Shown here in pieces: positions 40,420-48,164 of a stretch of 64,000 nucleotides of DNA (position 1 is the stretch's first letter; each line of letters starts with the position of its first letter). The stretch covers positions 24,280 through 88,279 of the forward strand of contig NZ_JAGGOT010000042.1 in the NCBI RefSeq assembly GCF_018614195.1. Reading direction: 5' to 3'. This DNA is from Streptomyces sp. ISL-43. GTDB lineage: Bacteria > Actinomycetota > Actinomycetes > Streptomycetales > Streptomycetaceae. Made by a program: the position numbers and the translations under genes. The notes below the pieces were generated by a model, which made no database searches, was not told the DNA's origin, and was given only the letters and a program-made list of their open reading frames with translations.

Positions 40420-41397
40420 ATGTCTCAGCACACAGCATCGGAGCCCACCGTCCCGGCCACCGCGGCCGGGGCCCCCGCCACCGCCGCGGTCCCCGTCCTG
40501 TCGGACGAGGTACGCGAGGCGCTCGCCCGCCGGCAGCCCGTCGTGGCCCTGGAGTCGACGATCCTCGCGCACGGCCTGCCCCGCCCGCGCAATCTGGCGG
40601 TGGGCAGGGAACTGGAGGAGCTGGTCCGGTCGGAAGGGGCCGTTCCGGCGACGATCGCGGTCATCGACGGAGTCGCGTACGCCGGTCTCGACAAGGCGCG
40701 GCTGGAGCGGATCGCGGGCGGCGAGGGCGTGCGCAAACTCGGCCACCGGGATCTGGCGCCCGCCCTCGCCACGGGCGCGACGGGCGCGACGACGGTCTCC
40801 GCGACGGCCTTCCTGGCCGAGCGGGCCGGCCTGCGGGTCTTCGCCACGGGCGGGCTGGGCGGCGTACACCGGGAGTGGGCCCGGTCGCAGGACGAGTCGG
40901 CGGATCTCTCGCTGCTGGCGCGGACGCGGATCACGGTGGTGTGCGCGGGGGTGAAGTCGATCCTGGACGTGCCGGCGACCCTGCAGCGGCTGGAGACGCT
41001 GGGGGTGGGGGTGCTGGGGTACGGGACGGATCGTTTCCCCGGCTTCTACCTGGCCGATTCCGGTGAGCCGGTGGAGTGGACGGTGGAGCGCCCGGAGCAG
41101 GTGGCGGCGGTGATGGCCGCTCAGGACGCGCTCGGCGGTCCGCGGTCGGCGCTGCTGGTCGCCAATCCGGTGCCGGAGGAGGATCAGTTGGATCCGGAGC
41201 TGCACGACCGGGTGCTGGCCGAGGCACTGTCGCAGTGCCGGGAGCGCGGGATCACGGGGCAGGCGGTGACACCGTTCCTGCTGGGGTTCCTGGTCCGCGC
41301 GACGGGAGGCGCCTCGCTGGAGGCCAATCTCGCGGCGGTACGGGGCAACGTGCGCCTCGGGGCCCGGATCGCGCGGGCCTGGGCGGCGCGGCCGTGA
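40420..41397 (+). CDS. psuG: Pseudouridine-5'-phosphate glycosidase
   Basis: Cleaves the C-C glycosidic bond of pseudouridine 5'-phosphate to uracil and ribose 5-phosphate. The 325-residue protein shows the family blocks ALESTILAHGLPRPRN (about 45-60), VPATIAVIDG, the lysine-containing VKSILDVPATLQRLETLGVGVLGY, and GQAVTPFLLGFL near the C terminus. The ATG at 40420 follows AGGGATGGGGGC. The stop overlaps the start of the following PfkB kinase (GTGA), the normal psuG-psuK pairing. Confidence 0.93.
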   Translation: MSQHTASEPTVPATAAGAPATAAVPVLSDEVREALARRQPVVALESTILAHGLPRPRNLAVGRELEELVRSEGAVPATIAVIDGVAYAGLDKARLERIAGGEGVRKLGHRDLAPALATGATGATTVSATAFLAERAGLRVFATGGLGGVHREWARSQDESADLSLLARTRITVVCAGVKSILDVPATLQRLETLGVGVLGYGTDRFPGFYLADSGEPVEWTVERPEQVAAVMAAQDALGGPRSALLVANPVPEEDQLDPELHDRVLAEALSQCRERGITGQAVTPFLLGFLVRATGGASLEANLAAVRGNVRLGARIARAWAARP

Positions 41398-42461
41398 CCG
41401 CCGTGCCGGGGGCCGCCGTGCCGGGGGCCGTGCCGGGGGCCGCCGTGCCGGGGGCCGTGCCGGGGGCCGCCGTGCCGGGGGCCGTGCCGGGGGCCGCCGT
41501 GCCGGGATCGGACGCCGCGACCGCGTCCGCCGCGTCCGCCCCGACCGCCCGGCCCGGGGCACCCGGGGCCCTGCTGGTCGTCGGGGACGTGGTGACGGAC
41601 GTGGTGGCGATACATACGGAACCACTGGCTCCGGCCACCGACACCCCGGCCCGGATCCGGACCCTGCCGGGCGGCGCCGGGGCCAACGCGGCCTGCTGGG
41701 CCGCCCGTACGGGCACCGCGGAGGTACGTCTCCTCGCGCGGGTCGGCGCCGAATCGGCCCGGTGGCACGAACAGGCGCTGCTCGACGCGGGAGTGCGCCC
41801 CCGGCTGGTGATCGATCCGGCCGAGCCGACCGGGACCGTGGTCGCGCTGGTCGGCAAGGACGCGGAGCGCACCTTCCTGACCGACAGCGGGGCCGCGCTG
41901 CGCCTCTCCCCCGCCGACTGGGAGCCCGGGCTGCTGGACGGGGCCGCCCATCTCCACCTGTCCGGCTACCTGTTCTTCGCCGACGTCAGCCGGGAACTGG
42001 CCCTGGTGGCGCTGAGGGACGCCCGCGCGCGGGGGGTGCCGGTGAGCGTGGATCCGGCCTCGGCGGGATTCCTGGCCGCGCTGGGCCCGGAGCGCTTCCT
42101 GGCCGCCGTGGCGGGGGCCGGCGTACTCCTGCCGAACGAGGACGAGGCCCTGCTGCTGGCGGGGCTGACGAAGGAGGCCGGACCGGCCGGGGTCGCGCGG
42201 GCGGCGGCGGAGCTGAGCCGGCGGGTGCCGCTGGTGGTGGTCACCCGGGGCGCGGCCGGCGCGCTGATCGCCGAGGACGGCCGGGTGACGGCCGAGGTGG
42301 CGGCCGAGACGGCCGAGGCCGTGGACTCCACGGGCGCCGGGGACGCCTTCACCGGCGGCTTCCTCACGGCCCGGCTGGCCGGGGCGGGCTCGGCGTGGGC
42401 CGCCGGGGCCGGGTGCCGGGCGGCGGCGGTGGCGGTGACCCGGCTGGGCGGGCGGCCGTAG
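41394..42461 (+). CDS. psuK: PfkB-family kinase, probable pseudouridine kinase
   Basis: Predicted to phosphorylate pseudouridine for PsuG, giving a two-step pseudouridine degradation route. The 355-residue protein has PfkB signature 1 near LPGGAGANAACWAARTG (about 86-102) and signature 2 VDSTGAGDAFTGGF (about 306-319) with the catalytic Asp. The start is the GTG at 41394, coupled to psuG by a 4-bp overlap. The N terminus is odd: residues 3-38 are four exact-register AVPGAAVPG repeats followed by an Ala/Ser/Pro stretch, so the true kinase fold begins near residue 60 (GALLVVGDVV). Later GTG codons inside the repeats could also serve as starts. Confidence 0.82.
   Translation: MTAVPGAAVPGAVPGAAVPGAVPGAAVPGAVPGAAVPGSDAATASAASAPTARPGAPGALLVVGDVVTDVVAIHTEPLAPATDTPARIRTLPGGAGANAACWAARTGTAEVRLLARVGAESARWHEQALLDAGVRPRLVIDPAEPTGTVVALVGKDAERTFLTDSGAALRLSPADWEPGLLDGAAHLHLSGYLFFADVSRELALVALRDARARGVPVSVDPASAGFLAALGPERFLAAVAGAGVLLPNEDEALLLAGLTKEAGPAGVARAAAELSRRVPLVVVTRGAAGALIAEDGRVTAEVAAETAEAVDSTGAGDAFTGGFLTARLAGAGSAWAAGAGCRAAAVAVTRLGGRP
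41400..41507 (+). repeat. Four-copy 27-bp tandem repeat inside psuK
   Basis: Four consecutive 27-bp units encode AVPGAAVPG four times at the N terminus of the kinase. The unit length is a multiple of three, so copy-number change keeps the frame. Each unit contains two GTG codons. Confidence 0.9.
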
Positions 42462-42496
42462 GGCGGAGGGAGACCGTACGGCCGCGCGGGGAGGTG

Positions 42497-43126
42497 TTAC
42501 GACGTGTACTGCTGGTCGAGCGAGTCGATCACGCCCGTGCCGTCCAGGTGGTAGCGGAAGACGCGGCCCTGGTCGGGATGGGCGATCAGCCAGTCGATGA
42601 GCTGCTGGAGGGTGATCGGCTGGCTCACCGTGCTCGCGATGACCGGGGTGACGGCCGTGATCTTGGCGTCCTCGGCGATGTTGAGGAAGGTCTCCTTGCC
42701 GACCGTCTCGAAGGGGGCGGCGTCCGCGCCGGGGGCGGCGCAGCCCCAGTTGCCGTGCTTGACGATCAGGCTGTGCACGCCCCCTTCGGGGGTGTAGCGG
42801 TTGACGGCGATCTCGTCGGGCGAGATGGGCATCTTGTGGTCGCAGGTGGAACCGGGCGCCGGCGTCTTGGCCTTGCCCGCCGGGGTCGCGCTCGGAGCCG
42901 GCTTCTGCGCGGACTTGGAAGGGGCCGGGGAGGGGGCCGGGGCCGAGGGGGTGGCCGTGGCCGGCGCACTGCCGGTGGGGCTCGCACCGGCGGCTCCCGT
43001 ACCGGTGTCCTCGTCGTCGCCGCCGCAGCCGGTGAGGGCCAGGGTCCCGCACAGGGCGAGCGCGGCGAGCGCCGCCTGACCGCGCGTCCGTCTCCCGGAC
43101 CGAACTCGTACGACGTGTCCGCGCAT
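42497..43126 (-). CDS. Hypothetical lipoprotein
   Basis: 209-residue predicted lipoprotein: basic N terminus, hydrophobic core (AALAALALCGTLAL) and lipobox LTGC near residue 34, followed by a Gly/Asp stretch and a Pro/Ala/Ser-rich tether (about 48-90). The C-terminal domain (TCDHKMPISPDEIAVNRYTPEGGVHSL onward) is compact and unrecognised; it could be a solute- or inhibitor-type fold. The ATG at 43126 follows AGGGAGA. The 209 bp upstream contain no gene. Confidence 0.72.
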   Translation of the reverse strand: MRGHVVRVRSGRRTRGQAALAALALCGTLALTGCGGDDEDTGTGAAGASPTGSAPATATPSAPAPSPAPSKSAQKPAPSATPAGKAKTPAPGSTCDHKMPISPDEIAVNRYTPEGGVHSLIVKHGNWGCAAPGADAAPFETVGKETFLNIAEDAKITAVTPVIASTVSQPITLQQLIDWLIAHPDQGRVFRYHLDGTGVIDSLDQQYTS

Positions 43127-43335
43127 TGCCGTCTCCCTCTGCCAAGGCGCCACCGGGGTGGCCGCCGTCGAAGCGTGCCGTCAACGTAGCGCGCGGTATC
43201 GGACAGGGGCGATGGCCGGAACTGTTCGTCACCGTGCCGGGATCCCCCTGTTGCGGTTCCCGGACCTCCGTGACGGGGTGGGGGTGCGCCGAGGCGCTCC
43301 GGGGAGCTGCGAGGGGTGCTCCGAAGTGCTCTGCG

Positions 43336-43995
43336 TCAGCCGTCGCGCCGTTCGCGCAGGCCCGTCCAGGCGGGGTGGCGCGGGTCGTCAACCCGGACCA
43401 GCACGTCGGCCAGTTCCGCCGGGCCGGTCTCGGCCTCGTAGCGCGCGAAGGCGGGCAGGGTCCAGCGGGCGGACTCCTCGGTCCGGCGGGCGAGCGCCCC
43501 CGGGGAGAGGCTGATGTGGACACTGAGGTCGAAGGGGAACCAGTGGCCCAGGAGCAGCGGGCCGTGCACGATCAGCACGCCGCCGGGCGGGAGTTCGGCG
43601 TAAGGGCTGCGGGTCGCCCGGTCGGTCACCGGGTCCCAGAGGTCCGGCAGTACCCGGCCGGTGCCGCCGGGGTCGGTCGGGCCGAAGACCTCGCGCCAGA
43701 GACCGGCCGTGTCGTACCAGGCGCCGAGGTAGGAGTCCACGTCCTCGCGCCCGAACTCGAAGCGCAGGGAAGCCGGGCGCAGGAAGCCCTCGGCCGCCAC
43801 GACCAGGACCGGACGGCCGCGCGGGCGCAGGTCGTCGGCGAGCTCCCCGGCGAGCACGCCGGTGCGGGCGGCGGGCGCCCCGTCGATGCCCACCCTCCGC
43901 CAGGCGCCCTCTCCTTCGTCGTCGGCCGCGCCGACGTCGAGGTGACCGGCGAGCCGCTCGGCCATCCGCTGCCATGTGATCGCTTCCAGCTGCAC
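43336..43995 (-). CDS. Uridine kinase-like P-loop-fold protein with degenerate Walker A
   Basis: 219-residue protein related to the uridine kinase/nucleoside kinase-like proteins common in actinobacteria. The expected P-loop near residues 36-46 reads GIDGAPAARTG, so the GK[ST] is replaced by ART: the glycine and lysine needed for phosphate binding are altered. Other landmarks remain: a DSYLGAWYDT segment, the Walker B-like GGVLIVHGPLLL, and the RRTEE region. Either the enzyme uses the Arg instead, or the fold has become non-catalytic. The gene is divergent from the WGR protein. Confidence 0.62.
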   Translation of the reverse strand: MQLEAITWQRMAERLAGHLDVGAADDEGEGAWRRVGIDGAPAARTGVLAGELADDLRPRGRPVLVVAAEGFLRPASLRFEFGREDVDSYLGAWYDTAGLWREVFGPTDPGGTGRVLPDLWDPVTDRATRSPYAELPPGGVLIVHGPLLLGHWFPFDLSVHISLSPGALARRTEESARWTLPAFARYEAETGPAELADVLVRVDDPRHPAWTGLRERRDG

Positions 43996-44086
43996 GAGCC
44001 CATTGTCAGTGGTGGCCCCTAACGTTTTTCACGAGGGATCACCGGCGCAAAGGGGCCGGCGGCCCGGCCTTGGGGAGGGGTCTGTC

Positions 44087-45532
44087 ATGGCTCGGGAGAC
44101 GACGTATCTGGAGCTGTCGCAGGACGACGGCGGTGCGCACAAGTTCTATGAGGTGACCGTCGACGGCACCGCCGTCTCGGTGCGGTACGGGCGCATCGGT
44201 GCGGACGGGCAGCTGCAGAACTCCTCGTTCCCGACCGTCGAGAAGGCGCGCGCCGCCGCCGCAAAGAAGGTCGGGGAGAAGGTCCGCAAGGGCTACGCCC
44301 CAGCGGTTCAGGGCGCCCGCGCGGCCCGTTCGGTGACGCGCCGCCAGGTGACGGCCACCCCCTCGACGGCGCGCGCGGCGGCTCCGGTGCTGTGGCGGTT
44401 CCGCACGGGTTCCTCTGCCTTCGGGATCCACGTGGACGAGGACCGCTGCTGGGTCGGAAATCAGGCCGGCGACGTCTATACGCTGAGCCACGGCGGTGAG
44501 GTGCTGGCCCGGTACTCACTGCCGGACGGGGTGAAATGCCTTGTGGCGGACGAGTTCTGGATATACGCGGGCTGTGACGACGGCACGGTCTACGACCTGT
44601 CGTCGAAGGTGCCGTTCGGTGCGTACGACATCGCGGCCGATGTGGACATCTTCTGGCTCGACATCCACGAGGGCGTGCTGAACGTGTCCGACCGCAACGG
44701 CGGGCTGACGGTGATCGACCACGAGGACGAGTTCCAGTGGTCCCGGCGCTCGGACGGCTCCAACGCCTGGATGGTGCGGGCGGACGAGCGGGCCGTCTAC
44801 CACGGCCACAGCAAGGGCGTGACGGCCTACGCCCCGGACGGCGGGCGGCAGTTGTGGCACACGCCGACCAACGGCTCCGTGCTGTTCGGCTGGCAGGAGG
44901 ACGACGCGGTGTACGCGGGGACCGGCCGCAACACCGTGCAACGGCTGTCGAAGGCGACGGGCGCGGTGGAGGCCTCGTACCGGTGCGACGCGGCCGTGTA
45001 CTCGTGCGCGACCTCGCCGGACGGCCGGCACGTCTTCGCCGGTGACCTCGCCTCCTCGGTGTACTGCTTCGACGCCGACGGGCGGCGGCTGTGGAAGCTG
45101 GGCACCGGCAGCGGGGCGGCACTGTCCATGCAGTATCTGGACGAGCGGCTGTACCTGGTGACCACCGACGGATCACTGGTGTGCGTGGACGCGAGCGAGG
45201 CGGCGATCGCCGCGGCCCGGGAGGGGTCGGTGCCGACGGCGGTGGACGTGAAGTCGGCGGCCGCCCTGCCCGTCTACACCCCGGCGGCGACTCCCGCAGC
45301 GGTCGCGACGGTGTCGGTGGGATCGGTGCCCGCGGGCGGTGTGGTCGTGGAGTGCGTCCAGCAGGGCGGCCGGATGCGCGTCCAGGTGGTGTCGGGCGGC
45401 TTCGAACCCTCCTGGAACGTGCAGTTCCCGCGCGGGATACGGGAGGCCGGCGCCCGGTACGTGGTGGACGGACTGCACGCGGCGTCCGGAGGCTTCTACC
45501 GCGTGCGCGGGGAGATACGCCGGCTCGTCTGA
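44087..45532 (+). CDS. WGR-domain protein with beta-propeller repeats
   Basis: 481-residue protein. The N-terminal 75 residues form a WGR domain (YLELSQDDGGAHKFYEVTVDG, VRYGRIGADGQ), a nucleic-acid-binding module known from PARPs and MolR-like proteins. From about residue 105 to 390 there are PQQ/WD40-like blades (FGIHVDEDRCWVGNQAGDVYTL, KCLVADEFWIYAGCDDGTVYDL, and others), giving a predicted propeller. The C-terminal 90 residues form a separate small domain. Start chosen at 44087 with GAGGGG 6 nt upstream. Role unknown; no signal peptide, so cytoplasmic. Confidence 0.82.
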   Translation: MARETTYLELSQDDGGAHKFYEVTVDGTAVSVRYGRIGADGQLQNSSFPTVEKARAAAAKKVGEKVRKGYAPAVQGARAARSVTRRQVTATPSTARAAAPVLWRFRTGSSAFGIHVDEDRCWVGNQAGDVYTLSHGGEVLARYSLPDGVKCLVADEFWIYAGCDDGTVYDLSSKVPFGAYDIAADVDIFWLDIHEGVLNVSDRNGGLTVIDHEDEFQWSRRSDGSNAWMVRADERAVYHGHSKGVTAYAPDGGRQLWHTPTNGSVLFGWQEDDAVYAGTGRNTVQRLSKATGAVEASYRCDAAVYSCATSPDGRHVFAGDLASSVYCFDADGRRLWKLGTGSGAALSMQYLDERLYLVTTDGSLVCVDASEAAIAAAREGSVPTAVDVKSAAALPVYTPAATPAAVATVSVGSVPAGGVVVECVQQGGRMRVQVVSGGFEPSWNVQFPRGIREAGARYVVDGLHAASGGFYRVRGEIRRLV

Positions 45533-45581
45533 CCCGGTTCGCGGCGGACCGGACCCACCGGGTTCCGCACGGCGGGCCGGT

Positions 45582-45971
45582 TCACCTGGTACGGGTGGGG
45601 CACGCGCACGGCATGGCACCGGGCGGCGCCTCGGCGGGCAGTGCGAAGGGGTCGCCTTCGGCGAGGGCGGCGGTCACGTGGAGCACGACGGGCTGCTTGC
45701 CCAGGTTGCGGCCGAGGTGGACGTGCCGGATTCCGGCCGGCTCGACGAAGCCTGCTCCGACGTGGTGCACCTCGACGGTGCCGTCGTGCAGGATCCGGGT
45801 CAGGGTCCCGGACTTGACCACCGCGATCAGCGGGACGCGGTGGTAGTGCCAGCCGGTGCAGCCGCCCGGCTCTATGGTGATCTCTCTCGCCACGAGATCG
45901 GAGGCGGCCTCCACTTTGGGGCGACGAGCCGTCGCCTGGGGGCGCCGTGCCGTCGCCTGCCGTCCAGCCAT
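45582..45971 (-). CDS. Cupin-domain protein
   Basis: 129-residue single-domain cupin with a complete-looking metal motif: GCTGWHYHRVPLIAVVKSGTLT (HxH plus downstream Glu-less variant) and VEPAGIRHVHLGRN supplying a later His. The N terminus repeats ATARRP twice in a basic, probably disordered stretch. The ATG at 45971 is chosen because GGAGGAGGAAG precedes it. Function unknown. Confidence 0.78.
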   Translation of the reverse strand: MAGRQATARRPQATARRPKVEAASDLVAREITIEPGGCTGWHYHRVPLIAVVKSGTLTRILHDGTVEVHHVGAGFVEPAGIRHVHLGRNLGKQPVVLHVTAALAEGDPFALPAEAPPGAMPCACPTRTR

Positions 45972-46110
45972 GTCTTCCTCCTCCATGGGCCCGCCTCGGC
46001 CCACCTGTTCAAGGTAGGAGGAGATCACGACACCGGGGAAGACTCTGTGAAAGGACAACTACCTATACGTACAAGGTGATATACGGCCAGTACGGCGGTA
46101 TTACATCGGC

Positions 46111-46806
46111 ATGAGCCTGGTCGTTTTCGAGTCGACGAAGCAGATCCACTGCGCGGAGTGCAGGCAGGGACCGCTACGGCACCTCGTCCGCGAGGCCGGC
46201 GTACCCCGCTGTCTGGACTGCGCCGACCTCGGACACCTCGTGTACCTGCCGCGCGGCGACACGGCCCTCACCCGCCGCGCCCACGAGGCCAGTTCGCTCT
46301 CCGCCGCCGTCGTCCGCTTCCACAAGCGCCGCCGCCGCTACGAGCGCCTGGGGCTCTTCGTCGAGGACGCCGCCCTCGCCCGCGCGGAGCGCGCCTGCCT
46401 CGCGGACGCCGAGGCGCGAGCGCGGCGCCGGGAGCGCGACCGGCTGCGGCGCGCGGCCGAGGACACCCGGTTCACGGCGGCCTTCGCCGCCGAGATCCTG
46501 CGGCTGTTCCCCGGGTGCCCCGCCGACCGGGCGCAGGCCATCGCCGCGCACGCCTCGGTGCGCGGCAGCGGCCGGGTGGGGCGCAGCGCGGCCGGCCGGG
46601 CCCTCGACGGGCCGGCCGTGTCGGCGGCGGTACGGGCCGCCGTGCGCCACCTCGACACCGAGTACGACGCCCTGCTCATGACGGGCGTCCCCCGCTTCGC
46701 CGCCCGGGCCCGGCTGCGGCCGCTCATCGACGCGGTCCTGGACGGCTGGCGGACGGAGGCCGAAGCGGCCTCCCCGTCGTCCCCGGCTTCCCGCGCGGCT
46801 AGTTGA
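46111..46806 (+). CDS. DUF2293-domain protein with N-terminal zinc-ribbon-like cysteines
   Basis: 231-residue protein of unknown function. An N-terminal CAEC...CLDC pair (C14, C17, C34, C37) suggests a zinc ribbon. A basic helical region (KRRRRYERL) follows, and the C-terminal half matches DUF2293 (RRERDRLRRAAEDTRFTAAFAAEILRLFPGCP and VRHLDTEYDALLMTGVPR). The composition suggests nucleic-acid binding. It converges with the chaplin gene, overlapping its end by 8 bp. Confidence 0.75.
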   Translation: MSLVVFESTKQIHCAECRQGPLRHLVREAGVPRCLDCADLGHLVYLPRGDTALTRRAHEASSLSAAVVRFHKRRRRYERLGLFVEDAALARAERACLADAEARARRRERDRLRRAAEDTRFTAAFAAEILRLFPGCPADRAQAIAAHASVRGSGRVGRSAAGRALDGPAVSAAVRAAVRHLDTEYDALLMTGVPRFAARARLRPLIDAVLDGWRTEAEAASPSSPASRAAS

Positions 46807-47491
46807 GCCGGAAGCGGCGGTAGAGCAGCACACCGCCGAGCAGCAGGGCTCCGCCGCCGGACAGCAGGTAGCCGGCTCCGTCGGCCCCGGTGTGGGCGAG
46901 CGCCGAGGGGCCCGGCTGCGGGGCCGGCGGGGTGACGGGCCGCACGGTGACGGGCGGCTGGACGGGCGCGGTGCCCTCGGGGGTCCCGCCGTTGACGGAG
47001 GTGTTCCCGGTGGAGGAGTTGCCCACGCCGACCACGTTGACCGCGTTGCCGCTGATGTTCACGGGAACCTCGACGGGGAGCTGGAGCCCGTTGCCGGACA
47101 GCAGTCCGGGAGAATCCTTTCCGCGCCCCTCTGCCACCGCTCCTCCGCCGTTCCCCGCACCGTTTCCGGCACCGGGTTTCGAGGACTGGGACGACGGGTG
47201 CGAGGGCCGCGGCCCGGGCCCACCGGGACGGGTGCCGCCCGGCGCCTCGTTGGCGCACCGGTTCCCGGCGGCCGAGTTGAGCACGCCGCCCACGCTCACA
47301 GTGTTCCCGCACACGTTCACCGGGGTGTGCACCGGCAGCTGCACGAGGTTCCCCGACAGCAGCCCCGGCGAACGCTCGGCCCGCCCGGCCGCGTCCGCGT
47401 CGGCGTGGGCGAGGCCGCCCACTCCCGCGACCGCCAGTCCACCTCCCGCAACCACCGCCGCGATCAAGCCATTCCGACGACTGTGACGCAT
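46799..47491 (-). CDS. Long chaplin, cell-wall anchored, two chaplin domains
   Basis: Surface-active amyloid-forming protein of aerial hyphae and spores. The 230-residue precursor has a signal peptide (1-30), chaplin domain 1 (about 43-82, with C61 and C79), a Gly/Pro/Ser linker, chaplin domain 2 (about 127-168), a Pro-rich stretch, then the LAHTG sortase motif (198-202), a transmembrane segment and RRFRLN tail. LAxTG fits class E sortase anchoring as for ChpA-C. Domain 2 has Ser at both cysteine positions (S147, S165), so it cannot make the usual disulfide. The ATG at 47491 follows AGGAAAACTG. A BldN-like promoter lies upstream. Confidence 0.92.
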   Translation of the reverse strand: MRHSRRNGLIAAVVAGGGLAVAGVGGLAHADADAAGRAERSPGLLSGNLVQLPVHTPVNVCGNTVSVGGVLNSAAGNRCANEAPGGTRPGGPGPRPSHPSSQSSKPGAGNGAGNGGGAVAEGRGKDSPGLLSGNGLQLPVEVPVNISGNAVNVVGVGNSSTGNTSVNGGTPEGTAPVQPPVTVRPVTPPAPQPGPSALAHTGADGAGYLLSGGGALLLGGVLLYRRFRLN

Positions 47492-47518
47492 CAGTTTTCC
47501 TGCCTTCCGGAGGAGTCC

Positions 47519-47535
47519 ACGGGTGTTGCACCCGT
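47519..47535 (-). promoter_or_regulatory. Hairpin in the chaplin leader
   Basis: ACGGGTG (47519-47525) and CACCCGT (47529-47535) form a perfect 7-bp stem with a 3-nt loop in the short leader between the candidate promoter and the chaplin ATG. It may affect transcript stability or translation. Confidence 0.45.
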
Positions 47536-47543
47536 ACCGGAAA

Positions 47544-47570
47544 CAACGCGCTAAACCCATTCGGGTTATA
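47544..47570 (-). promoter_or_regulatory. Candidate sigma-BldN promoter of the chaplin gene
   Basis: On the reverse strand TATAAC (47570-47565) and CGTTG (47548-47544) are 16 bp apart, close to the BldN ECF consensus as I recall it (CGTAAC, 16 bp, CGTTG). Chaplin genes are established BldN targets. The AACCC/GGGTT inverted repeat within the spacer adds a possible operator. Confidence 0.45.
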
Positions 47571-47618
47571 GAGCCGGTAGGCATTTCACTCCATCGTGTA
47601 CTGGGTAATCCCTACTTC

Positions 47619-48164
47619 ATGACTCGCCCGCTGCTCCTCCTCGACGTGGACGGCCCCCTCAATCCCTTCCGTTCCCCCCTCGCGGGTCTGCGCGGATACA
47701 CCCGCCACCGGATGTGGCCGACGGTCTGGCTGTCCTACCGCGTGCCGGATTCCCGCCGCGCCCGGCGCGGCCTGCGGGTGCGCCTGCACCCGGCGCACGG
47801 CGCCCGCCTGCTGGCCCTGCCGTACGAACTCGCCTGGGCCACCACCTGGATGCACGAGGCCAACACGATGATCGCCCCGCACATCGGACTTCCCGCTGAT
47901 CTTCCTGTCATCGAATGGCCGGAACTCTTCGCCCGCGATCCCGACGGCCTCTCCTGGAAGACCCGCCACCTCATCGACTGGGCGGCCGGCCGCCCCTTCG
48001 CCTGGGTCGACGACATGATCACGCCCCACGACCGCGCCTGGGTCGCCGCCCACCACCCGGCCCCGGCCCTGCTCCTGCACGTCCACCCCCGCCGCGGCCT
48101 ACGCGCCCGCGACTTCACCACCCTGAACCGCTGGGCGGCCGGGCTCAGCGCAGAAGAGCCGTGA
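47619..48164 (+). CDS. HAD-like hydrolase-family protein
   Basis: 181-residue protein with the HAD motif I LLLLDVDGPLNPF (D9 nucleophile, D11) at the N terminus and FAWVDDMITPHD (about 126-137) as motif IV. This fits a small phosphohydrolase-type fold with an Asn after the loop as in DxDGxxN relatives. The substrate is unknown. The ATG at 47619 immediately precedes motif I. It is divergent from the chaplin and overlaps the convergent SWIM gene by 20 bp. Confidence 0.8.
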   Translation: MTRPLLLLDVDGPLNPFRSPLAGLRGYTRHRMWPTVWLSYRVPDSRRARRGLRVRLHPAHGARLLALPYELAWATTWMHEANTMIAPHIGLPADLPVIEWPELFARDPDGLSWKTRHLIDWAAGRPFAWVDDMITPHDRAWVAAHHPAPALLLHVHPRRGLRARDFTTLNRWAAGLSAEEP

